DNA of 64,000 nt from an uncultured Granulosicoccaceae bacterium (GCA_937930305.1 CALGLE010000035.1:50065-114064); one strand, 5' to 3'. Positions 19,269-30,102 are shown, numbered from the stretch's first letter. Program-made: numbers and translations. Notes: generated by a model not told the origin, from the letters alone.

Positions 19269-20357
19269 ATGGACGAAAAAGCAACAAGTTTAAAAACGGA
19301 GATTATCGAAAATTTTGGAACGCCCTGCGCGGTTGTCGATTTGGATGTAATGAATAACAACATCGGCAATGCACAAAAACGGTGCGACGCGGCAGGGGTT
19401 GCAAACCGGCCCCACATAAAGACTCATAAGTCCCCCATCATAGCGAAGCAGCAAATCCGCGTAGGGGCCAAAGGTATAACGTGTCAAAAATTGGGTGAAG
19501 CCGAAGTCATGGCTGACGCCGGCATTACCGACATCATTATCGCCACCAATTTACTCGGCGCGGCTCGTTCCGGGCAGCTCGCAGCGCTACAAAAACGATT
19601 ACCCCTAAAAGTTTGCGCCGATAATCCCGTTGCGTTAGCCGAATACGCCAAAGCGGCCAAGCAAGCGGACCGCATCATGGATATATTGATCGAGTGTGAA
19701 ACTGGGCAACAAAGAGCCGGTGTTGAAACCCCTGCAGAAGCCATGAAGTTGGCCCACATCATCAAAGAAAATCCGATGTTGCATTTTGCCGGCCTACTGT
19801 TCTATCCCTCACTGGATGGTTGGGAAAGAACTCAAATTTTCTATGATGAACTGAAGCTCGAGCTTGAAGCCATTGGGTTAAGTGCCGCTATCGTCTCCAC
19901 CGGGGGCACGCCCAACTTTGTCAACATCGGTCAGTTGCAAGGCGCTACCGAACACCGCGCCGGTACCTGCGTGTTTAATGACAGAATGATGATAGAAGCT
20001 GGCGTGGCCACGCTTGAAGATTGCGCATTACAGGTGTACACCAGCGTCGTTAGTCGAGCCGGTATCCATCGAGGCATCCTAGATGCCGGGTCCAAAACGC
20101 TCACATCGGACACCGGCGGTTTGGACGGTTTCGGTCATATACTCGAACACCCCGACGCGATTATCCATAAGTTTTCTGAAGAACACGGCTTTCTGGATTT
20201 GTCCGCTTGCAAAATTAAGCCTGAGATTGGTGATGTGGTGCGTGTGATTCCAAATCATGTGTGTGTGGCTGTGAATATGGTGAACCAGTTAGTGGCCGTG
20301 CGTTCGGGAAAGATAGTTGACACCATTGCTGTTGCAGCACGCGGTAGGTTGGTCTGA
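19269..20357 (+). CDS. D-threonine aldolase / D-serine dehydratase-like PLP enzyme
   Basis: A 362-residue alanine-racemase-fold enzyme of the DSD1/D-threonine aldolase group. Near residue 60, PHIKTHKS contains the lysine expected to bind pyridoxal phosphate. The C-terminal segment PNHVCVAVNM holds the His and Cys that bind the metal ion in this family. Phosphate-binding elements STGGTPNF and HRAGTCVFNDRM are also present. Such enzymes cleave D-threonine or other D-3-hydroxyamino acids, or dehydrate D-serine or hydroxyaspartate; the substrate cannot be picked from sequence. It runs alone, convergent with the large regulator. Confidence 0.85.
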   Translation: MDEKATSLKTEIIENFGTPCAVVDLDVMNNNIGNAQKRCDAAGVANRPHIKTHKSPIIAKQQIRVGAKGITCQKLGEAEVMADAGITDIIIATNLLGAARSGQLAALQKRLPLKVCADNPVALAEYAKAAKQADRIMDILIECETGQQRAGVETPAEAMKLAHIIKENPMLHFAGLLFYPSLDGWERTQIFYDELKLELEAIGLSAAIVSTGGTPNFVNIGQLQGATEHRAGTCVFNDRMMIEAGVATLEDCALQVYTSVVSRAGIHRGILDAGSKTLTSDTGGLDGFGHILEHPDAIIHKFSEEHGFLDLSACKIKPEIGDVVRVIPNHVCVAVNMVNQLVAVRSGKIVDTIAVAARGRLV

Positions 20358-20398
20358 AGTTGACTACCATTCAATAGTGAATGTTACAGCTTGGCTGA

Positions 20399-23005
20399 CT
20401 AAAGATTTTTTTGTACAAAATCCAATACCAACTCACTCAAGGCCTCTGAATCGTCCGCCGGGCCACGGTGATTAACACCTGGTATGACAGCCAATTCTGC
20501 GTCGCTTAAGCACTGGCTGAACAGATCAGCTAGACGGGTGAAGTTGTAATGGGTGAGAGACCCCTTTACAACCAATGACGGAGTGGTGGATTTGTTTGCA
20601 GCGGAACAATCAAACGTCCAGCGTGTGTCGTCCGGTTCAAGGTTTTCAACATAAAGCGATCGTGCGTTCTGGCGAATAATTTCCTGTAACGCTTCCCGTT
20701 CTGTTTCAAACCCCCCGTCCCCCGTTTCAAACACAACTTCAATAAATCGCTGGGCTGCTGTTTCCATATCGTTGTTTTCAAACGCCTCTGACACCGGCAA
20801 CCACCTTGAATTCCAGTCTGAGAGCTGCTGTTCATCATTTTCCTGTCCGTTAAACATCGCAGCATCGAAAGGTTCAAAATAAACGGCGCTTTTAAACAAA
20901 TCCGGTCGCGCAACGGTGGCGTGACCGACGATCGATCCGCCCGATGACCACGATACAGCGTGCACGGCTCCCAACTCTAACGCTTCGATGAATTCGATAA
21001 GGTCGGTTACTTGTTGCGCCGTTGTGCTGCGCTGACCTTCGTCACGCCAAACTTGTGTGCCGTAGTATCTTCGTGAATACGCGATGAAACGATGATGGGC
21101 CGATATCGGCGCAAGATAAAACCCAAACGACCTATAGTCTGACAAGGAGCCATGAACAAACAAAACGGGTTCACCGGTTCCGTGATCCACATATTCAGCG
21201 GCATAGTCATCCAGTTCAACCAGCTTTGCTCGAGGCATCACGATGCGGTCCAAGTTCTGTGAATTACCGAGCGATGGCAGGCCAGCCAGTTCCAGCGCTT
21301 GACGCATGTTGTTCAGGAAACTGTTTGGGAAACAGAGTAATCGGTAATGCTCCAAGGCTTTTTCAACCGTAATGCCGGGGTGAAGAAACTGCAAGTTTTT
21401 CACGGCATTCTTAGCTTCGTCCATCCGACCTAAATGCGGCAGCGTGTAAGCCAACTGCAAGTGACTTACCCAATTGCGTGCATTAAAAGACTTTAGGAAT
21501 TTCTCATAAGCAGCATCGAATTCTTCGTTAAAGTAATGAGTTTTCGCCAGCCCCATCCACCACCACTTCCGATAATGTCGAGGTTCGATCGCTAGTGCCT
21601 TCTCTATCATGGCGGAACCTGTTTCCCACTGCCCGGAATACGCCAACCAGTTTCCAAAAGCGGCCAACAGATTGGGGTCGTCCGGATTTATTTCGAGCCC
21701 ACGTTCAATAGCCGCTTGCATTTTGTCCACCTGACAAGAGGCGTAGTACGCCTCCGCCATCCCCCAATACACAGCGCTGTCGTCACCGTTGGCAAGACTT
21801 TCTGCACGATTTGCCGCAGTTATCGCCTGATCTGGAATGCCGCGCCGCTGAGACAAGTTGCTTCTTTGTGGTTCGGGCAATGTATTGCCCCACCAATACT
21901 GGTGCGCCAATATAGTTGCTTTCAAACCCCAGGCTCTCGCACTGTCGGGATTGTTTTCTAAGGTGTGGCTTAAACAGGCTTCCGCTCGAAGGGTGATGTT
22001 GTCTTCTTCACCTGAACACTTGGAGCAACCAAAGCCGTGAGCAAAACATTCCGCCTCGCTCAAGGACGCTATCGGTTTTAATCGCGAGGATTGCAGCAGT
22101 TCGCGACCCACAGCACCAACACCCGGTGAAGCGATGGCAGCCGCAACGCGCTTGGCAATCCTGGCTTGCGCATCAGAACCTTTTTCTATGGCGTACGCTT
22201 GTGCAAAAATCACCTGTTTCGATCGGTTCTGTAATTCAACCAGCACACGATCCTGAGAGCTATTGGCGTTTAAAACTAAGTCGTAATCAGCTTGCCCCGC
22301 TTCCGTGATGGATACAGATCGATACCGGTTCAAAGCGGATTTCAGCTCTAGGTGGAGTGTTTGCAGTGAGAGGCTTGGTTGATCATTCTCCAGTGGCATA
22401 ACCAAGCGAATTTCAGGTGTGCCTGATATGGATTGAGAGCCGTGGGTTGTTGGACCCTTTGGCTCCACTTTTGTCTGCACCGAAGAGGCGGCGGCTACTT
22501 GCGACGCTGGTGTGTCTGGCGGCGTATCACCGGTAAGCTTCCAGAATACGGCCACTAATACACACATCGCACAAACACCCAACCAAAACAGCGGCTGACT
22601 GAAAGCGCTCGTGGATGGCTTGGATGGATACTCGGAAGTTTTCGTTGCCGTAGATTGCGGTTCGTCAGACTTCAGCAAGTAGCCTTGCCTAGGTATGGTC
22701 GTTAAGACAACCCGATCTGTGTCACCTAAGGCTTTTCGCACATCGGAAATGCATTGGGTTAACGAGTCGTCGGTGACCTTCACATCAGGCCACACGGCGT
22801 TGATCAACTCATCTTTTGACACCACCCGATCAGGTGCTTTGGCCAATTCAAGAAAAACCGCTAAGGATTGCGCCCTTAACCTAACTTGCCTGCCATCCTG
22901 ATGGCTTAGGCACTTCTGTTCATCGGAAAACTGATAGCCATTAAATCGAAGCTTGTCGGTTTCCGTACCGGCCGGTTTGTATCCGTCCTCTGAATCGTCT
23001 GTCAT
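20399..23005 (-). CDS. Membrane winged-helix regulator fused to TPRs and an alpha/beta hydrolase
   Basis: An 868-residue protein with an unusual architecture. Residues 18-112 form an OmpR/ToxR/CadC-type winged helix (KDELINAVWPDVKVTDDSL, LTTIPRQGYLL). One membrane helix lies near 138-157 (FWLGVCAMCVLVAVFWKL). The segment at about 330-570 has TPR-like helices (WGMAEAYYAS, INPDDPNLLAAFGNWLAYSG), preceded by a cysteine cluster (FGCSKCSG). From about 600 an alpha/beta hydrolase follows, with oxyanion motif LFVHGSLSDY, nucleophile elbow SWSSGG near 687 and a likely catalytic His in PGVNHRGP near the end. The topology predicts a cytoplasmic DNA-binding domain and a periplasmic hydrolase. I infer a CadC-like sensor; no target is known. 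Confidence 0.82.
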   Translation of the reverse strand: MTDDSEDGYKPAGTETDKLRFNGYQFSDEQKCLSHQDGRQVRLRAQSLAVFLELAKAPDRVVSKDELINAVWPDVKVTDDSLTQCISDVRKALGDTDRVVLTTIPRQGYLLKSDEPQSTATKTSEYPSKPSTSAFSQPLFWLGVCAMCVLVAVFWKLTGDTPPDTPASQVAAASSVQTKVEPKGPTTHGSQSISGTPEIRLVMPLENDQPSLSLQTLHLELKSALNRYRSVSITEAGQADYDLVLNANSSQDRVLVELQNRSKQVIFAQAYAIEKGSDAQARIAKRVAAAIASPGVGAVGRELLQSSRLKPIASLSEAECFAHGFGCSKCSGEEDNITLRAEACLSHTLENNPDSARAWGLKATILAHQYWWGNTLPEPQRSNLSQRRGIPDQAITAANRAESLANGDDSAVYWGMAEAYYASCQVDKMQAAIERGLEINPDDPNLLAAFGNWLAYSGQWETGSAMIEKALAIEPRHYRKWWWMGLAKTHYFNEEFDAAYEKFLKSFNARNWVSHLQLAYTLPHLGRMDEAKNAVKNLQFLHPGITVEKALEHYRLLCFPNSFLNNMRQALELAGLPSLGNSQNLDRIVMPRAKLVELDDYAAEYVDHGTGEPVLFVHGSLSDYRSFGFYLAPISAHHRFIAYSRRYYGTQVWRDEGQRSTTAQQVTDLIEFIEALELGAVHAVSWSSGGSIVGHATVARPDLFKSAVYFEPFDAAMFNGQENDEQQLSDWNSRWLPVSEAFENNDMETAAQRFIEVVFETGDGGFETEREALQEIIRQNARSLYVENLEPDDTRWTFDCSAANKSTTPSLVVKGSLTHYNFTRLADLFSQCLSDAELAVIPGVNHRGPADDSEALSELVLDFVQKNL

Positions 23006-23150
23006 GGCTGGTCAAATCGCTTATACAGCTGCGCCCCATATATAAAGTAGTCATTCGGTATTGCCGACTACTATACACACGTACCTTTAATGATCACCTC
23101 ATCAATGACTGGACGACACTCAACCCGCTAGGCGACTAACCGAACGTGAT

Positions 23151-23540
23151 TTAAAACGGAATGTCGTCGTCAAAATCTGCGTTGGCATCGGTGGCCGAGG
23201 GTGGATACTTATCGGCATCTTGCGTGGCCGCACCATCAGAAGAACCCTGTCCACCACCAGAACCGCCACCTTCGCCGGCGGCAGCAACACGCCAAGCGTT
23301 CAGATTGGTGAAATATTTATCGTTCCACTCACGACCTCGCAAATCAAAATCCACCACGACTTGGTCGCCTTCATTGTAGTCATCCATGATGGCGCATTTA
23401 TCTTGAGTCAATTGGAACTTCACCATTTGTGGGTATTGACCTTCTTGCACTTCAATCACAAACTCACGGGCCGCAAAGGTGGCCGTTTTTTGTTCAGTAG
23501 GGAAGATTTTGTGCAATCGGCCTTCGGCTTTGTATGCCAT
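23151..23540 (-). CDS. DUF3127-family OB-fold-like protein with SSB-type C-terminal tip
   Basis: A 129-residue protein. Residues 1-90 match the DUF3127 pattern (KIFPTEQKTATFAAREFVIE, QLTQDKCAIMDDYNEGDQV, NAWRV), thought to adopt an OB fold. A Gly/Ser-rich linker (GGGSGGG) follows, then an acidic end finishing DFDDDIPF. That tail is essentially the tip of bacterial single-stranded DNA-binding protein, which recruits repair and replication partners. DUF3127 proteins are best known to me from Bacteroidetes. I infer an SSB-like accessory protein. It sits just downstream of aroC (8 bp gap) on the same strand. Confidence 0.82.
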   Translation of the reverse strand: MAYKAEGRLHKIFPTEQKTATFAAREFVIEVQEGQYPQMVKFQLTQDKCAIMDDYNEGDQVVVDFDLRGREWNDKYFTNLNAWRVAAAGEGGGSGGGQGSSDGAATQDADKYPPSATDANADFDDDIPF

Positions 23541-23548
23541 GAGAATCG

Positions 23549-24652
23549 TTACGCTTCAGGTGGAATAATGGGGGTGTCGCATTCTACCGCACCATTCTGC
23601 CCGCGTTGGCGTAAAGCATGATCAATCAGTACTAAAGCCAACATCCCTTCGGCGATGGGTGTGGCACGAATGCCGACACACGGGTCATGACGCCCAGTGG
23701 TCACCAAATCTATGGCTTGCCCACTCACATCCACACTCTTGCCCGGCAGACGAATACTGGAGGTGGGTTTCAATGCTAGGGCGGCTGTGATGGGCTGACC
23801 AGACGAGATACCGCCAAGCACTCCACCGGCGTTGTTTGATAAGAAACCAGCCGGGGTAATTTCATCCCGGTGCTGTGTGCCGCGTTGCGCCACAGAGGCA
23901 AAGCCGGCGCCGACTTCCACCCCTTTCACAGCATTAATACTCATTAACGCGTGCGCGATGTCCGCATCCAATCGATCAAAAACCGGCTCACCCCAACCGG
24001 GCGGCGCTCCATGAGCTTCAACCACAACCTTGGCACCAATGGAGTCACCGTCTTTCACCAGCCGCTTCATATAGTCTTCAAGCTCTGGCACTTGATCGGC
24101 ATTTGGCCAGAAAAATGGATTTTGTTCGATGGCCTGTCGATCGAACTGACTGCGGTCTAATTCGATGGGCCCCAGTTGCGACAGGTAGCCGAACACGGTG
24201 GTGCCAAACTGTTTCTGTAGAGCGATTTTTGCAATGCTGCCAGCGGCCACACGCATGGCGGTTTCGCGAGCCGAAGAGCGCCCACCGCCGCGATAATCAC
24301 GAATGCCGTATTTTTGCTGATAGGTGTAGTCTGCGTGGGCAGGACGAAATTGACTTTTAATTTTGTCGTAATCACGCGAACGTTGATCGCTGTTACGAAT
24401 CAACAGACCAATGGGTGTGCCCGTGGTTAGGCCTTCAAACACTCCCGATAAAATTTCTACTTCATCGGCTTCTCGGCGTTGAGTGGTGAAACGCGAGGTG
24501 CCTGGCTTACGCCGATCAAGATCGATTTGTAAGTCGGTGCTGGTGAGAGGAAGCCCTGGAGGGCAACCGTCCACAATCGCGCCCAGGCCAGGGCCGTGGC
24601 TTTCGCCAAATGAGGTTACCGTGAACAGCTTGCCAAAAGTATTTCCTGCCAT
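23549..24652 (-). CDS. aroC: Chorismate synthase
   Basis: Makes chorismate from EPSP, the last shikimate-pathway step, using reduced FMN. It is 367 residues, usual length. Motifs are [21 protein letters not shown] at the N-terminus (in pieces), the HADYTY region, [13 protein letters not shown] and [11 protein letters not shown] near the end, with both active-site histidines present (GESHG and GRHDP). It lies between relA and the DUF3127 gene on the minus strand. Confidence 0.98.
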   Translation of the reverse strand: MAGNTFGKLFTVTSFGESHGPGLGAIVDGCPPGLPLTSTDLQIDLDRRKPGTSRFTTQRREADEVEILSGVFEGLTTGTPIGLLIRNSDQRSRDYDKIKSQFRPAHADYTYQQKYGIRDYRGGGRSSARETAMRVAAGSIAKIALQKQFGTTVFGYLSQLGPIELDRSQFDRQAIEQNPFFWPNADQVPELEDYMKRLVKDGDSIGAKVVVEAHGAPPGWGEPVFDRLDADIAHALMSINAVKGVEVGAGFASVAQRGTQHRDEITPAGFLSNNAGGVLGGISSGQPITAALALKPTSSIRLPGKSVDVSGQAIDLVTTGRHDPCVGIRATPIAEGMLALVLIDHALRQRGQNGAVECDTPIIPPEA

Positions 24653-24678
24653 GTGGGCAAGTATAACGAAAAGGGCCT

Positions 24679-26862
24679 TTACACAACGCGCTCAACAGAC
24701 TGCACGTTTCTCAATTGACGCACGCTGGCCATTAATCGAGTGAGGTCTGCGATGCTGGACACATGCAGCGTGAGCCGCATATCAGCAGTTTGATCGGCTT
24801 CATCGCTTTGGGTGTTTACCGCCACCACATCCACATCGTGATTCGACAAGGTGGTGGACACATCTCGCAATAGTCCCTGCCGGTCAAACGCCTGAATGCG
24901 TATTTCCACCCGGTATTGGCCAACGCTGTCTTCACCCCAAGACACATCAATCAGCCGCTCGCGTTCGGATTCACGCAGATTCAACATATTCGAGCAATCT
25001 TCACGGTGAACACTGACGCCATTACCGCGAGTGATAAAACCCACAATGCTGTCGTAGGGCACAGGTTGGCAGCAAATGGCCATGTTGGTGAGTAAATTGC
25101 CGACGCCGCGCACGTGAACTCCGCCCTTCTCAGCCGGTTTGCGTAATTTGCGTGGAATGACCTCAGGCATTTTATCAACGGGTGTTGCCAGATGATCAAT
25201 TGCCCCCACAATTTGTGGGATGGTGACATCGTTTCTACCAATGCTTGCGTACAAGTCAGCCGGTTTACCAAAGTTTAAACGCTCGGCAATGGCATCAATT
25301 GACACACTCACCGTTTTTAATCGCCGTAATTCGCGGTCTAAAATGACGCGACCATCCGCCACATGCTGTGCATGATCTTGAGAATTAAACCAAGATCGCA
25401 CCTTGGAGCGCGCGCGCGTGCTGTTGAGATAGCCGTTGGATTTATTCAACCAGTCACGGCTGGGTGCAGCCTCTTTCGTTGTCAGCACTTCGACCTGATC
25501 ACCGTTTTGCAAGTGATAAGTCAGCGGCACGATGCTGCCATTGATTTTTGCACCCCGGCATCGGTGCCCAATTTCTGAATGCACATGATAAGCAAAGTCT
25601 AAGGGCGTACTGCCGGTGACTAAATCAATGACTTCCCCTTTGGGTGTAAAGACATACACACGACTGGCATCCAGATGCTGTGTTAGGTCTTCAACGATTT
25701 GCTCATCGTCCGCTTCATCCAGCAATTGCTTTAAGGCATTTAAGTTTCGTTGTTGCTTGTTGTCAGAAGCACGGCCCTCTTTATACGCCCAGTGAGCTGC
25801 CACGCCGTTCTCAGCGTCTTCATTCATCACATGCGTGCGGATTTGCACTTCTACCGCTTTGCCCGCAGGACCAATAACCGCCGTGTGCAATGACTGATAA
25901 CCGTTTTCTTTTGGGTTAGCGATGTAGTCATCAAATTCGCGTGTGATCGGTTGCCATGTGCCATGCACAACCCCTAGGGCGCTGTAACATTGTTGCAAAT
26001 CATCAACCAAAATTCGCACCGCCCGCACATCAAACAAGTCGTTAAATTCAATGCGTTTTAATCGCATCTTGCGCCAAATGCTGTAGATGTGTTTAGGCCG
26101 GCCAAACACTTGCGCCTCAAGCACGTTGTTGTCCCGAAGCTTTTCGTCCAGCGTTTGCACAAACTCCAGGATGTACGATTCTCTTGAAGCCCGATTCTCT
26201 TCTAGCGCCTTGGCTACGCGTTTATAAGCTGCCGGGTCAACAATGCGAAACGCGATGTCTTCTAATTCCCATTTCAGCTGACCTAGCCCTAAGCGATTGG
26301 CAATGGGTGCATAGATGCTTAATGTTTCTTGCGCCAATTCCATCGAGGAAGTGACGTTACCACTGTCACCGTTTTTCACGCAATCGTACAAGCGCTGTGT
26401 TCGAAACGCTAGCTTAACCAAGACCACGCGAATGTCTTCAATGATGGTAAGTAACATACGCCGTAGCATTTCAGCTTGATCACGTGATCCCAATCCGCCT
26501 GTTTGATTCGGATTTATTTCAACCACGTTCAGCTGATTTAACCACCGCACCTCATCAGTGATTTTTTTGCACTCCTCGTTGTAACGCAAAGCGATGTTGT
26601 CACTGGAATAAAAGCGTTCAGAAACATCGGAGCCCATTAAGGCCGCAATTAACGTGGGGACATCGGCGCGCATACTTTTAAGTTGTGCAGCTACCGATAG
26701 AGAGTCAGGATAAACGGATGGCTCATGACGGATGGCAAGGTAGTCATCAACAGCACGTTCTAACAGTGTCGTTTCTGCTTCCGTGCAGTTGGTTGATAAC
26801 AGTTGTAAAGCACCATCGCGCGTAGACAACAATTCAACATCTTGAGAAAAAGCGTGTTTCAC
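24679..26862 (-). CDS. relA: GTP pyrophosphokinase (ppGpp synthetase I)
   Basis: Ribosome-associated synthetase of the stringent-response alarmone (p)ppGpp. It has 727 residues. The N-terminal hydrolase-like region lacks the His-Asp pair of an active HD domain. The synthetase domain (about 230-370) has [25 protein letters not shown] and [20 protein letters not shown] is the EXDD motif of single-function RelA, where SpoT has RXKD. It is followed by a TGS domain ([13 protein letters not shown]), a zinc-finger-like region ([17 protein letters not shown]) and a C-terminal ACT domain. Synthetase-only activity is inferred from these motifs. Confidence 0.95.
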   Translation of the reverse strand: MKHAFSQDVELLSTRDGALQLLSTNCTEAETTLLERAVDDYLAIRHEPSVYPDSLSVAAQLKSMRADVPTLIAALMGSDVSERFYSSDNIALRYNEECKKITDEVRWLNQLNVVEINPNQTGGLGSRDQAEMLRRMLLTIIEDIRVVLVKLAFRTQRLYDCVKNGDSGNVTSSMELAQETLSIYAPIANRLGLGQLKWELEDIAFRIVDPAAYKRVAKALEENRASRESYILEFVQTLDEKLRDNNVLEAQVFGRPKHIYSIWRKMRLKRIEFNDLFDVRAVRILVDDLQQCYSALGVVHGTWQPITREFDDYIANPKENGYQSLHTAVIGPAGKAVEVQIRTHVMNEDAENGVAAHWAYKEGRASDNKQQRNLNALKQLLDEADDEQIVEDLTQHLDASRVYVFTPKGEVIDLVTGSTPLDFAYHVHSEIGHRCRGAKINGSIVPLTYHLQNGDQVEVLTTKEAAPSRDWLNKSNGYLNSTRARSKVRSWFNSQDHAQHVADGRVILDRELRRLKTVSVSIDAIAERLNFGKPADLYASIGRNDVTIPQIVGAIDHLATPVDKMPEVIPRKLRKPAEKGGVHVRGVGNLLTNMAICCQPVPYDSIVGFITRGNGVSVHREDCSNMLNLRESERERLIDVSWGEDSVGQYRVEIRIQAFDRQGLLRDVSTTLSNHDVDVVAVNTQSDEADQTADMRLTLHVSSIADLTRLMASVRQLRNVQSVERVV

Positions 26863-26893
26863 GTCACCGGTTTATCCAGGAATGGACCTCATC

Positions 26894-29383
26894 TTAAGCC
26901 GAATGCCTCAACGCCACAATAGGTGGCGTGTGTAGCACACGTCGAGTGGCTAAGTAGCCAGCGATGCTGATACCCAAGGCACCACCAACCACACCGAAAA
27001 ACCACAAGCTCGGATTGATTGAGAACGGTAACTCAAACACTTCACGACTTAATGCCCAAGCGATTAGAGTGGCAAAAAACGCGGCTAAAAACCCGGCAAT
27101 GATGCCCAAAATGGCAAATTCAGACACCACAGCATGTCGAATTTGCTTGTGAGATGCGCCTAATGCGCGTAGCAAGGCCGATTCTCGGATGCGCTCGCCC
27201 TGACTGCTTTGTACCGCCGCTAAGAGCACACAAGTACCAGCGAGCAAGGTAAAGAAAAACACATACTCAACAGCCAGTGACGCCCGATCCATCAGCGTTT
27301 TGATGCGAGCCACAATCGCGCCGATGTCTAGGGTGGCTATGCCGGGGAATTCTCTTGCCCAACCGGATGTGGCTTTAGAGAAATTGCCATCCAAGTAAAA
27401 ACTGGAAACAAATGTTTGAGGAAATTCTGCCAACATCGCAGGAGACGCCACAACAAAAAAGTTAACTTGGAATGATTCCCAGTCCACTTTACGCAGGTTG
27501 CGTATGGTGCCGGTGGTTTCTACCCCCGCCACTTTAAAGGTCATGGTGTCACCCACTTGATAGTTATATTCTTCAGCCCATTCCTGCTCAACCGATAAAT
27601 ACAATCCGGTTTCATCTTCTGACCACCACTGGCCGTCCACAATGTCATTGGCCGCTGGTAATTCATTGGAATACGTTAAGTTATATTCTCGTCGTGCCCG
27701 CCTCTCATCACGCTCAGACATGTCATCTTGCACAATCGACTCACCGTTGTGAGCGGCTAGTCGGCCACGCACCATTGGGAAAAACCCATTGTTGTTGATG
27801 CCTTGTTCTTCTAAACGCTGACCAAAGCCTTCCACTTGGTCGGGTTGGATGTTCACCACAAACACATTGGGCGCATCTTCCGGTAAGTCACGTTCCCAAG
27901 CCGCCAAGATATCCACTCGGACAATAGCAATAAGCAGTAACGCCATAATGCCCATCGCAAACGCTGACAATTGCACCACACTGCTGGCGGTGCGCCTCTC
28001 CAGTCCAGCCACACTGAGTCGAAAGCGCGGACCCGCCACTTTTCTAACCGCGCGAATCATGTACTTACCAAATAAAGCGAACACCGAAAGCATGGCTACA
28101 ACACCGAGCACCACAATCGCGCTTAACTTTGCGTCCCCAGACAACAGCCAAACCACACAGAAGGTGGCCAGCAAAGCGAGTATGGCCGTTATGACCGAAC
28201 CGGTTTGTAAGTCGGAGTAATCACGTTGCAACACCCGCATAACGGGTACCTGCCCCGCTTTAATCACAGGCAGCAGTCCAAAGCCTGCCAAGGTAATAAA
28301 AGCGGTGAGCGTGCCTATGATCGGCGGCTGAATGCCAGCGGCGGGCAGCTCTAAGCTGAACCAGGTGGATAGGAGGTCCGCCAATACCAGTTGCGCTAAC
28401 CACCCGATAGCAACACCGATTGCACTGGCGATAATAGCAATTAGGGATAAACGAATCACCAACCAAGAGATAACATCCGATCGGCTAGCGCCAAGCGTTC
28501 GCAGCACCGCACTGGCATCGGCTTGGCGATAAGCAAAATGACGAACCGCCAAGGCAATCGCAGCCCCCGCTAGTAAAACCGTCACCACAGAGGCTAAGCC
28601 TAAGAAACGCTCAGCACGTTCTAGGGCACGTTGCAATTGAGGCCCGCCATCACGGACCCCTTGTACACGAGCTTCGGTGGCGTAGTTATCCGACAGCCAC
28701 TCACTCATGCCATCCACATCAGCATCTTCACCCGCCATAAGCAGACTGTATCGCGCTCGGCTGCCTTCGATCAGTAATTCAGCTTCCGCCAAATCATTTA
28801 TATTGATCATGACCCGAGGCGAGAGCTCCATAACATTCTCACCGGCATCCGGTTCGAATGTGATGATGCGCTCAACCACAAAATCTTTCGCACCTAACGC
28901 CAGTAATGAGCCTTGCGAGAGTTGCAAAATGTCGCGCAGTTGTGGATCTATCCAGGCAGTACCTGGAGCGGGGATGGATAGGTCGGCACGCACATCGGGC
29001 GCCTCCAAGGTGGCTAAGGTAAGCGTACCTCGCAGTGGGTAACTTTCGGTGATCGCTTTTACCGCGACTAACTGCGACTCATCATCGTCATTAATGACCA
29101 CACTGGGAAAGCGGGTATGTAACGCTGTATTTAAATTGCGTCGTTTCGCTTCGTCAATCCATTCGGGATTCACTGGCGAACCAGAGCTGGCGACTAAATC
29201 AGCCGCCAAAACATCCGCAGCTTGGCGCTGCACGGCACGCCCGACTCGGTCAGTAAAGAAGCCCACTGCCGTAACCGATGCCACGGCAACCACCAAAGCC
29301 AGCGCCAGCACGCGAAGTTCACCTGCAGCCAAGTCACGTTTAAGTGCTTTTAACGCAAAGTTAAATTGTTGTCCGCGAGTCAT
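26894..29383 (-). CDS. ybbP: FtsX-like ABC transporter permease, YbbP type
   Basis: An 829-residue inner-membrane permease with the double-FtsX layout. There is an N-terminal helix, a large periplasmic domain (about 50-250), three helices (AIALAVRHFAYRQADAS region), a central pair, a second periplasmic domain (about 490-690) and three final helices (LLAAVQSSQGERIRESALLR is the FtsX coupling motif). It overlaps the ATPase gene by 4 bp (29380-29383). With tesA divergent it reproduces the E. coli ybbP-ybbA/tesA locus. The substrate is not known; lipoprotein or lipid handling is often proposed for this class. Confidence 0.9.
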   Translation of the reverse strand: MTRGQQFNFALKALKRDLAAGELRVLALALVVAVASVTAVGFFTDRVGRAVQRQAADVLAADLVASSGSPVNPEWIDEAKRRNLNTALHTRFPSVVINDDDESQLVAVKAITESYPLRGTLTLATLEAPDVRADLSIPAPGTAWIDPQLRDILQLSQGSLLALGAKDFVVERIITFEPDAGENVMELSPRVMININDLAEAELLIEGSRARYSLLMAGEDADVDGMSEWLSDNYATEARVQGVRDGGPQLQRALERAERFLGLASVVTVLLAGAAIALAVRHFAYRQADASAVLRTLGASRSDVISWLVIRLSLIAIIASAIGVAIGWLAQLVLADLLSTWFSLELPAAGIQPPIIGTLTAFITLAGFGLLPVIKAGQVPVMRVLQRDYSDLQTGSVITAILALLATFCVVWLLSGDAKLSAIVVLGVVAMLSVFALFGKYMIRAVRKVAGPRFRLSVAGLERRTASSVVQLSAFAMGIMALLLIAIVRVDILAAWERDLPEDAPNVFVVNIQPDQVEGFGQRLEEQGINNNGFFPMVRGRLAAHNGESIVQDDMSERDERRARREYNLTYSNELPAANDIVDGQWWSEDETGLYLSVEQEWAEEYNYQVGDTMTFKVAGVETTGTIRNLRKVDWESFQVNFFVVASPAMLAEFPQTFVSSFYLDGNFSKATSGWAREFPGIATLDIGAIVARIKTLMDRASLAVEYVFFFTLLAGTCVLLAAVQSSQGERIRESALLRALGASHKQIRHAVVSEFAILGIIAGFLAAFFATLIAWALSREVFELPFSINPSLWFFGVVGGALGISIAGYLATRRVLHTPPIVALRHSA

Positions 29384-30102
29384 AGTTCGCTCAATCGACC
29401 ATCGGTCATACGCAATCGCCGATCGCAGCTGCGAGCTAAATCGTCATCATGCGTTACCAACACTAACGCAGCGTTTAGGTTCTTACGCATATCAAACATA
29501 AGTTCTGCAATGCGTTCACCGGTAGCGGTATCTAAGTTGCCCGTGGGCTCATCGGCAAACAGTAACGCAGGCTTTGAAACAAAAGCACGAGCGACAGCCA
29601 CCCGTTGTTGTTCACCCCCGGAAAGCTGCAAGGGATGGTGAGAAGCTCGATGCGACAAACCCACTTCATCAAGAACAGTTAGCGCACGTTCCTTGACGTT
29701 CTCTTGCTGAGTTAATTCCAACGGCAACATGACGTTTTCAAGCGCGGATAGCCCAGGCAATAATTGAAACGATTGGAAAACAAAGCCAACCGAAGTTGCT
29801 CTGAGTTGAGCCCGACCATCTTCGTCCAGATCCCCCAACGATTGGCCTTGCATCGTGACCGACCCTTCTGTCGGAGCATCAAGACCTGCCAAAATACCCA
29901 ATAAAGTTGACTTACCAGAACCCGACGGACCAACGATAGCGACCGCCTCGCCAGCGTTCGCCTGCATACTGACACCATGCAGGATGGTCATCTCTGGTGC
30001 TGACCCACTTTTGGCACCGGGCCCTAGCACCCGCTTGACAACGTTGGTTGCCACCAACGGCGCGGTTTGGGCTGACGTAGCGGCAATGGCGGGATCGTTC
30101 AT
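29380..30102 (-). CDS. ybbA: ABC transporter ATP-binding protein, YbbA type
   Basis: A 240-residue LolD/MacB-like ATPase that would power the YbbP permease. The Walker A is GPSGSGKST (near residue 53), the signature is LSGGEQQRVAVARAF and the Walker B is LLFADEPTGNLD. The switch histidine is in LVTHDDDLA. It starts 150 bp from the divergent tesA gene, so 30103-30261 holds both promoters. No unusual sites were recognised there. Confidence 0.93.
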   Translation of the reverse strand: MNDPAIAATSAQTAPLVATNVVKRVLGPGAKSGSAPEMTILHGVSMQANAGEAVAIVGPSGSGKSTLLGILAGLDAPTEGSVTMQGQSLGDLDEDGRAQLRATSVGFVFQSFQLLPGLSALENVMLPLELTQQENVKERALTVLDEVGLSHRASHHPLQLSGGEQQRVAVARAFVSKPALLFADEPTGNLDTATGERIAELMFDMRKNLNAALVLVTHDDDLARSCDRRLRMTDGRLSEL

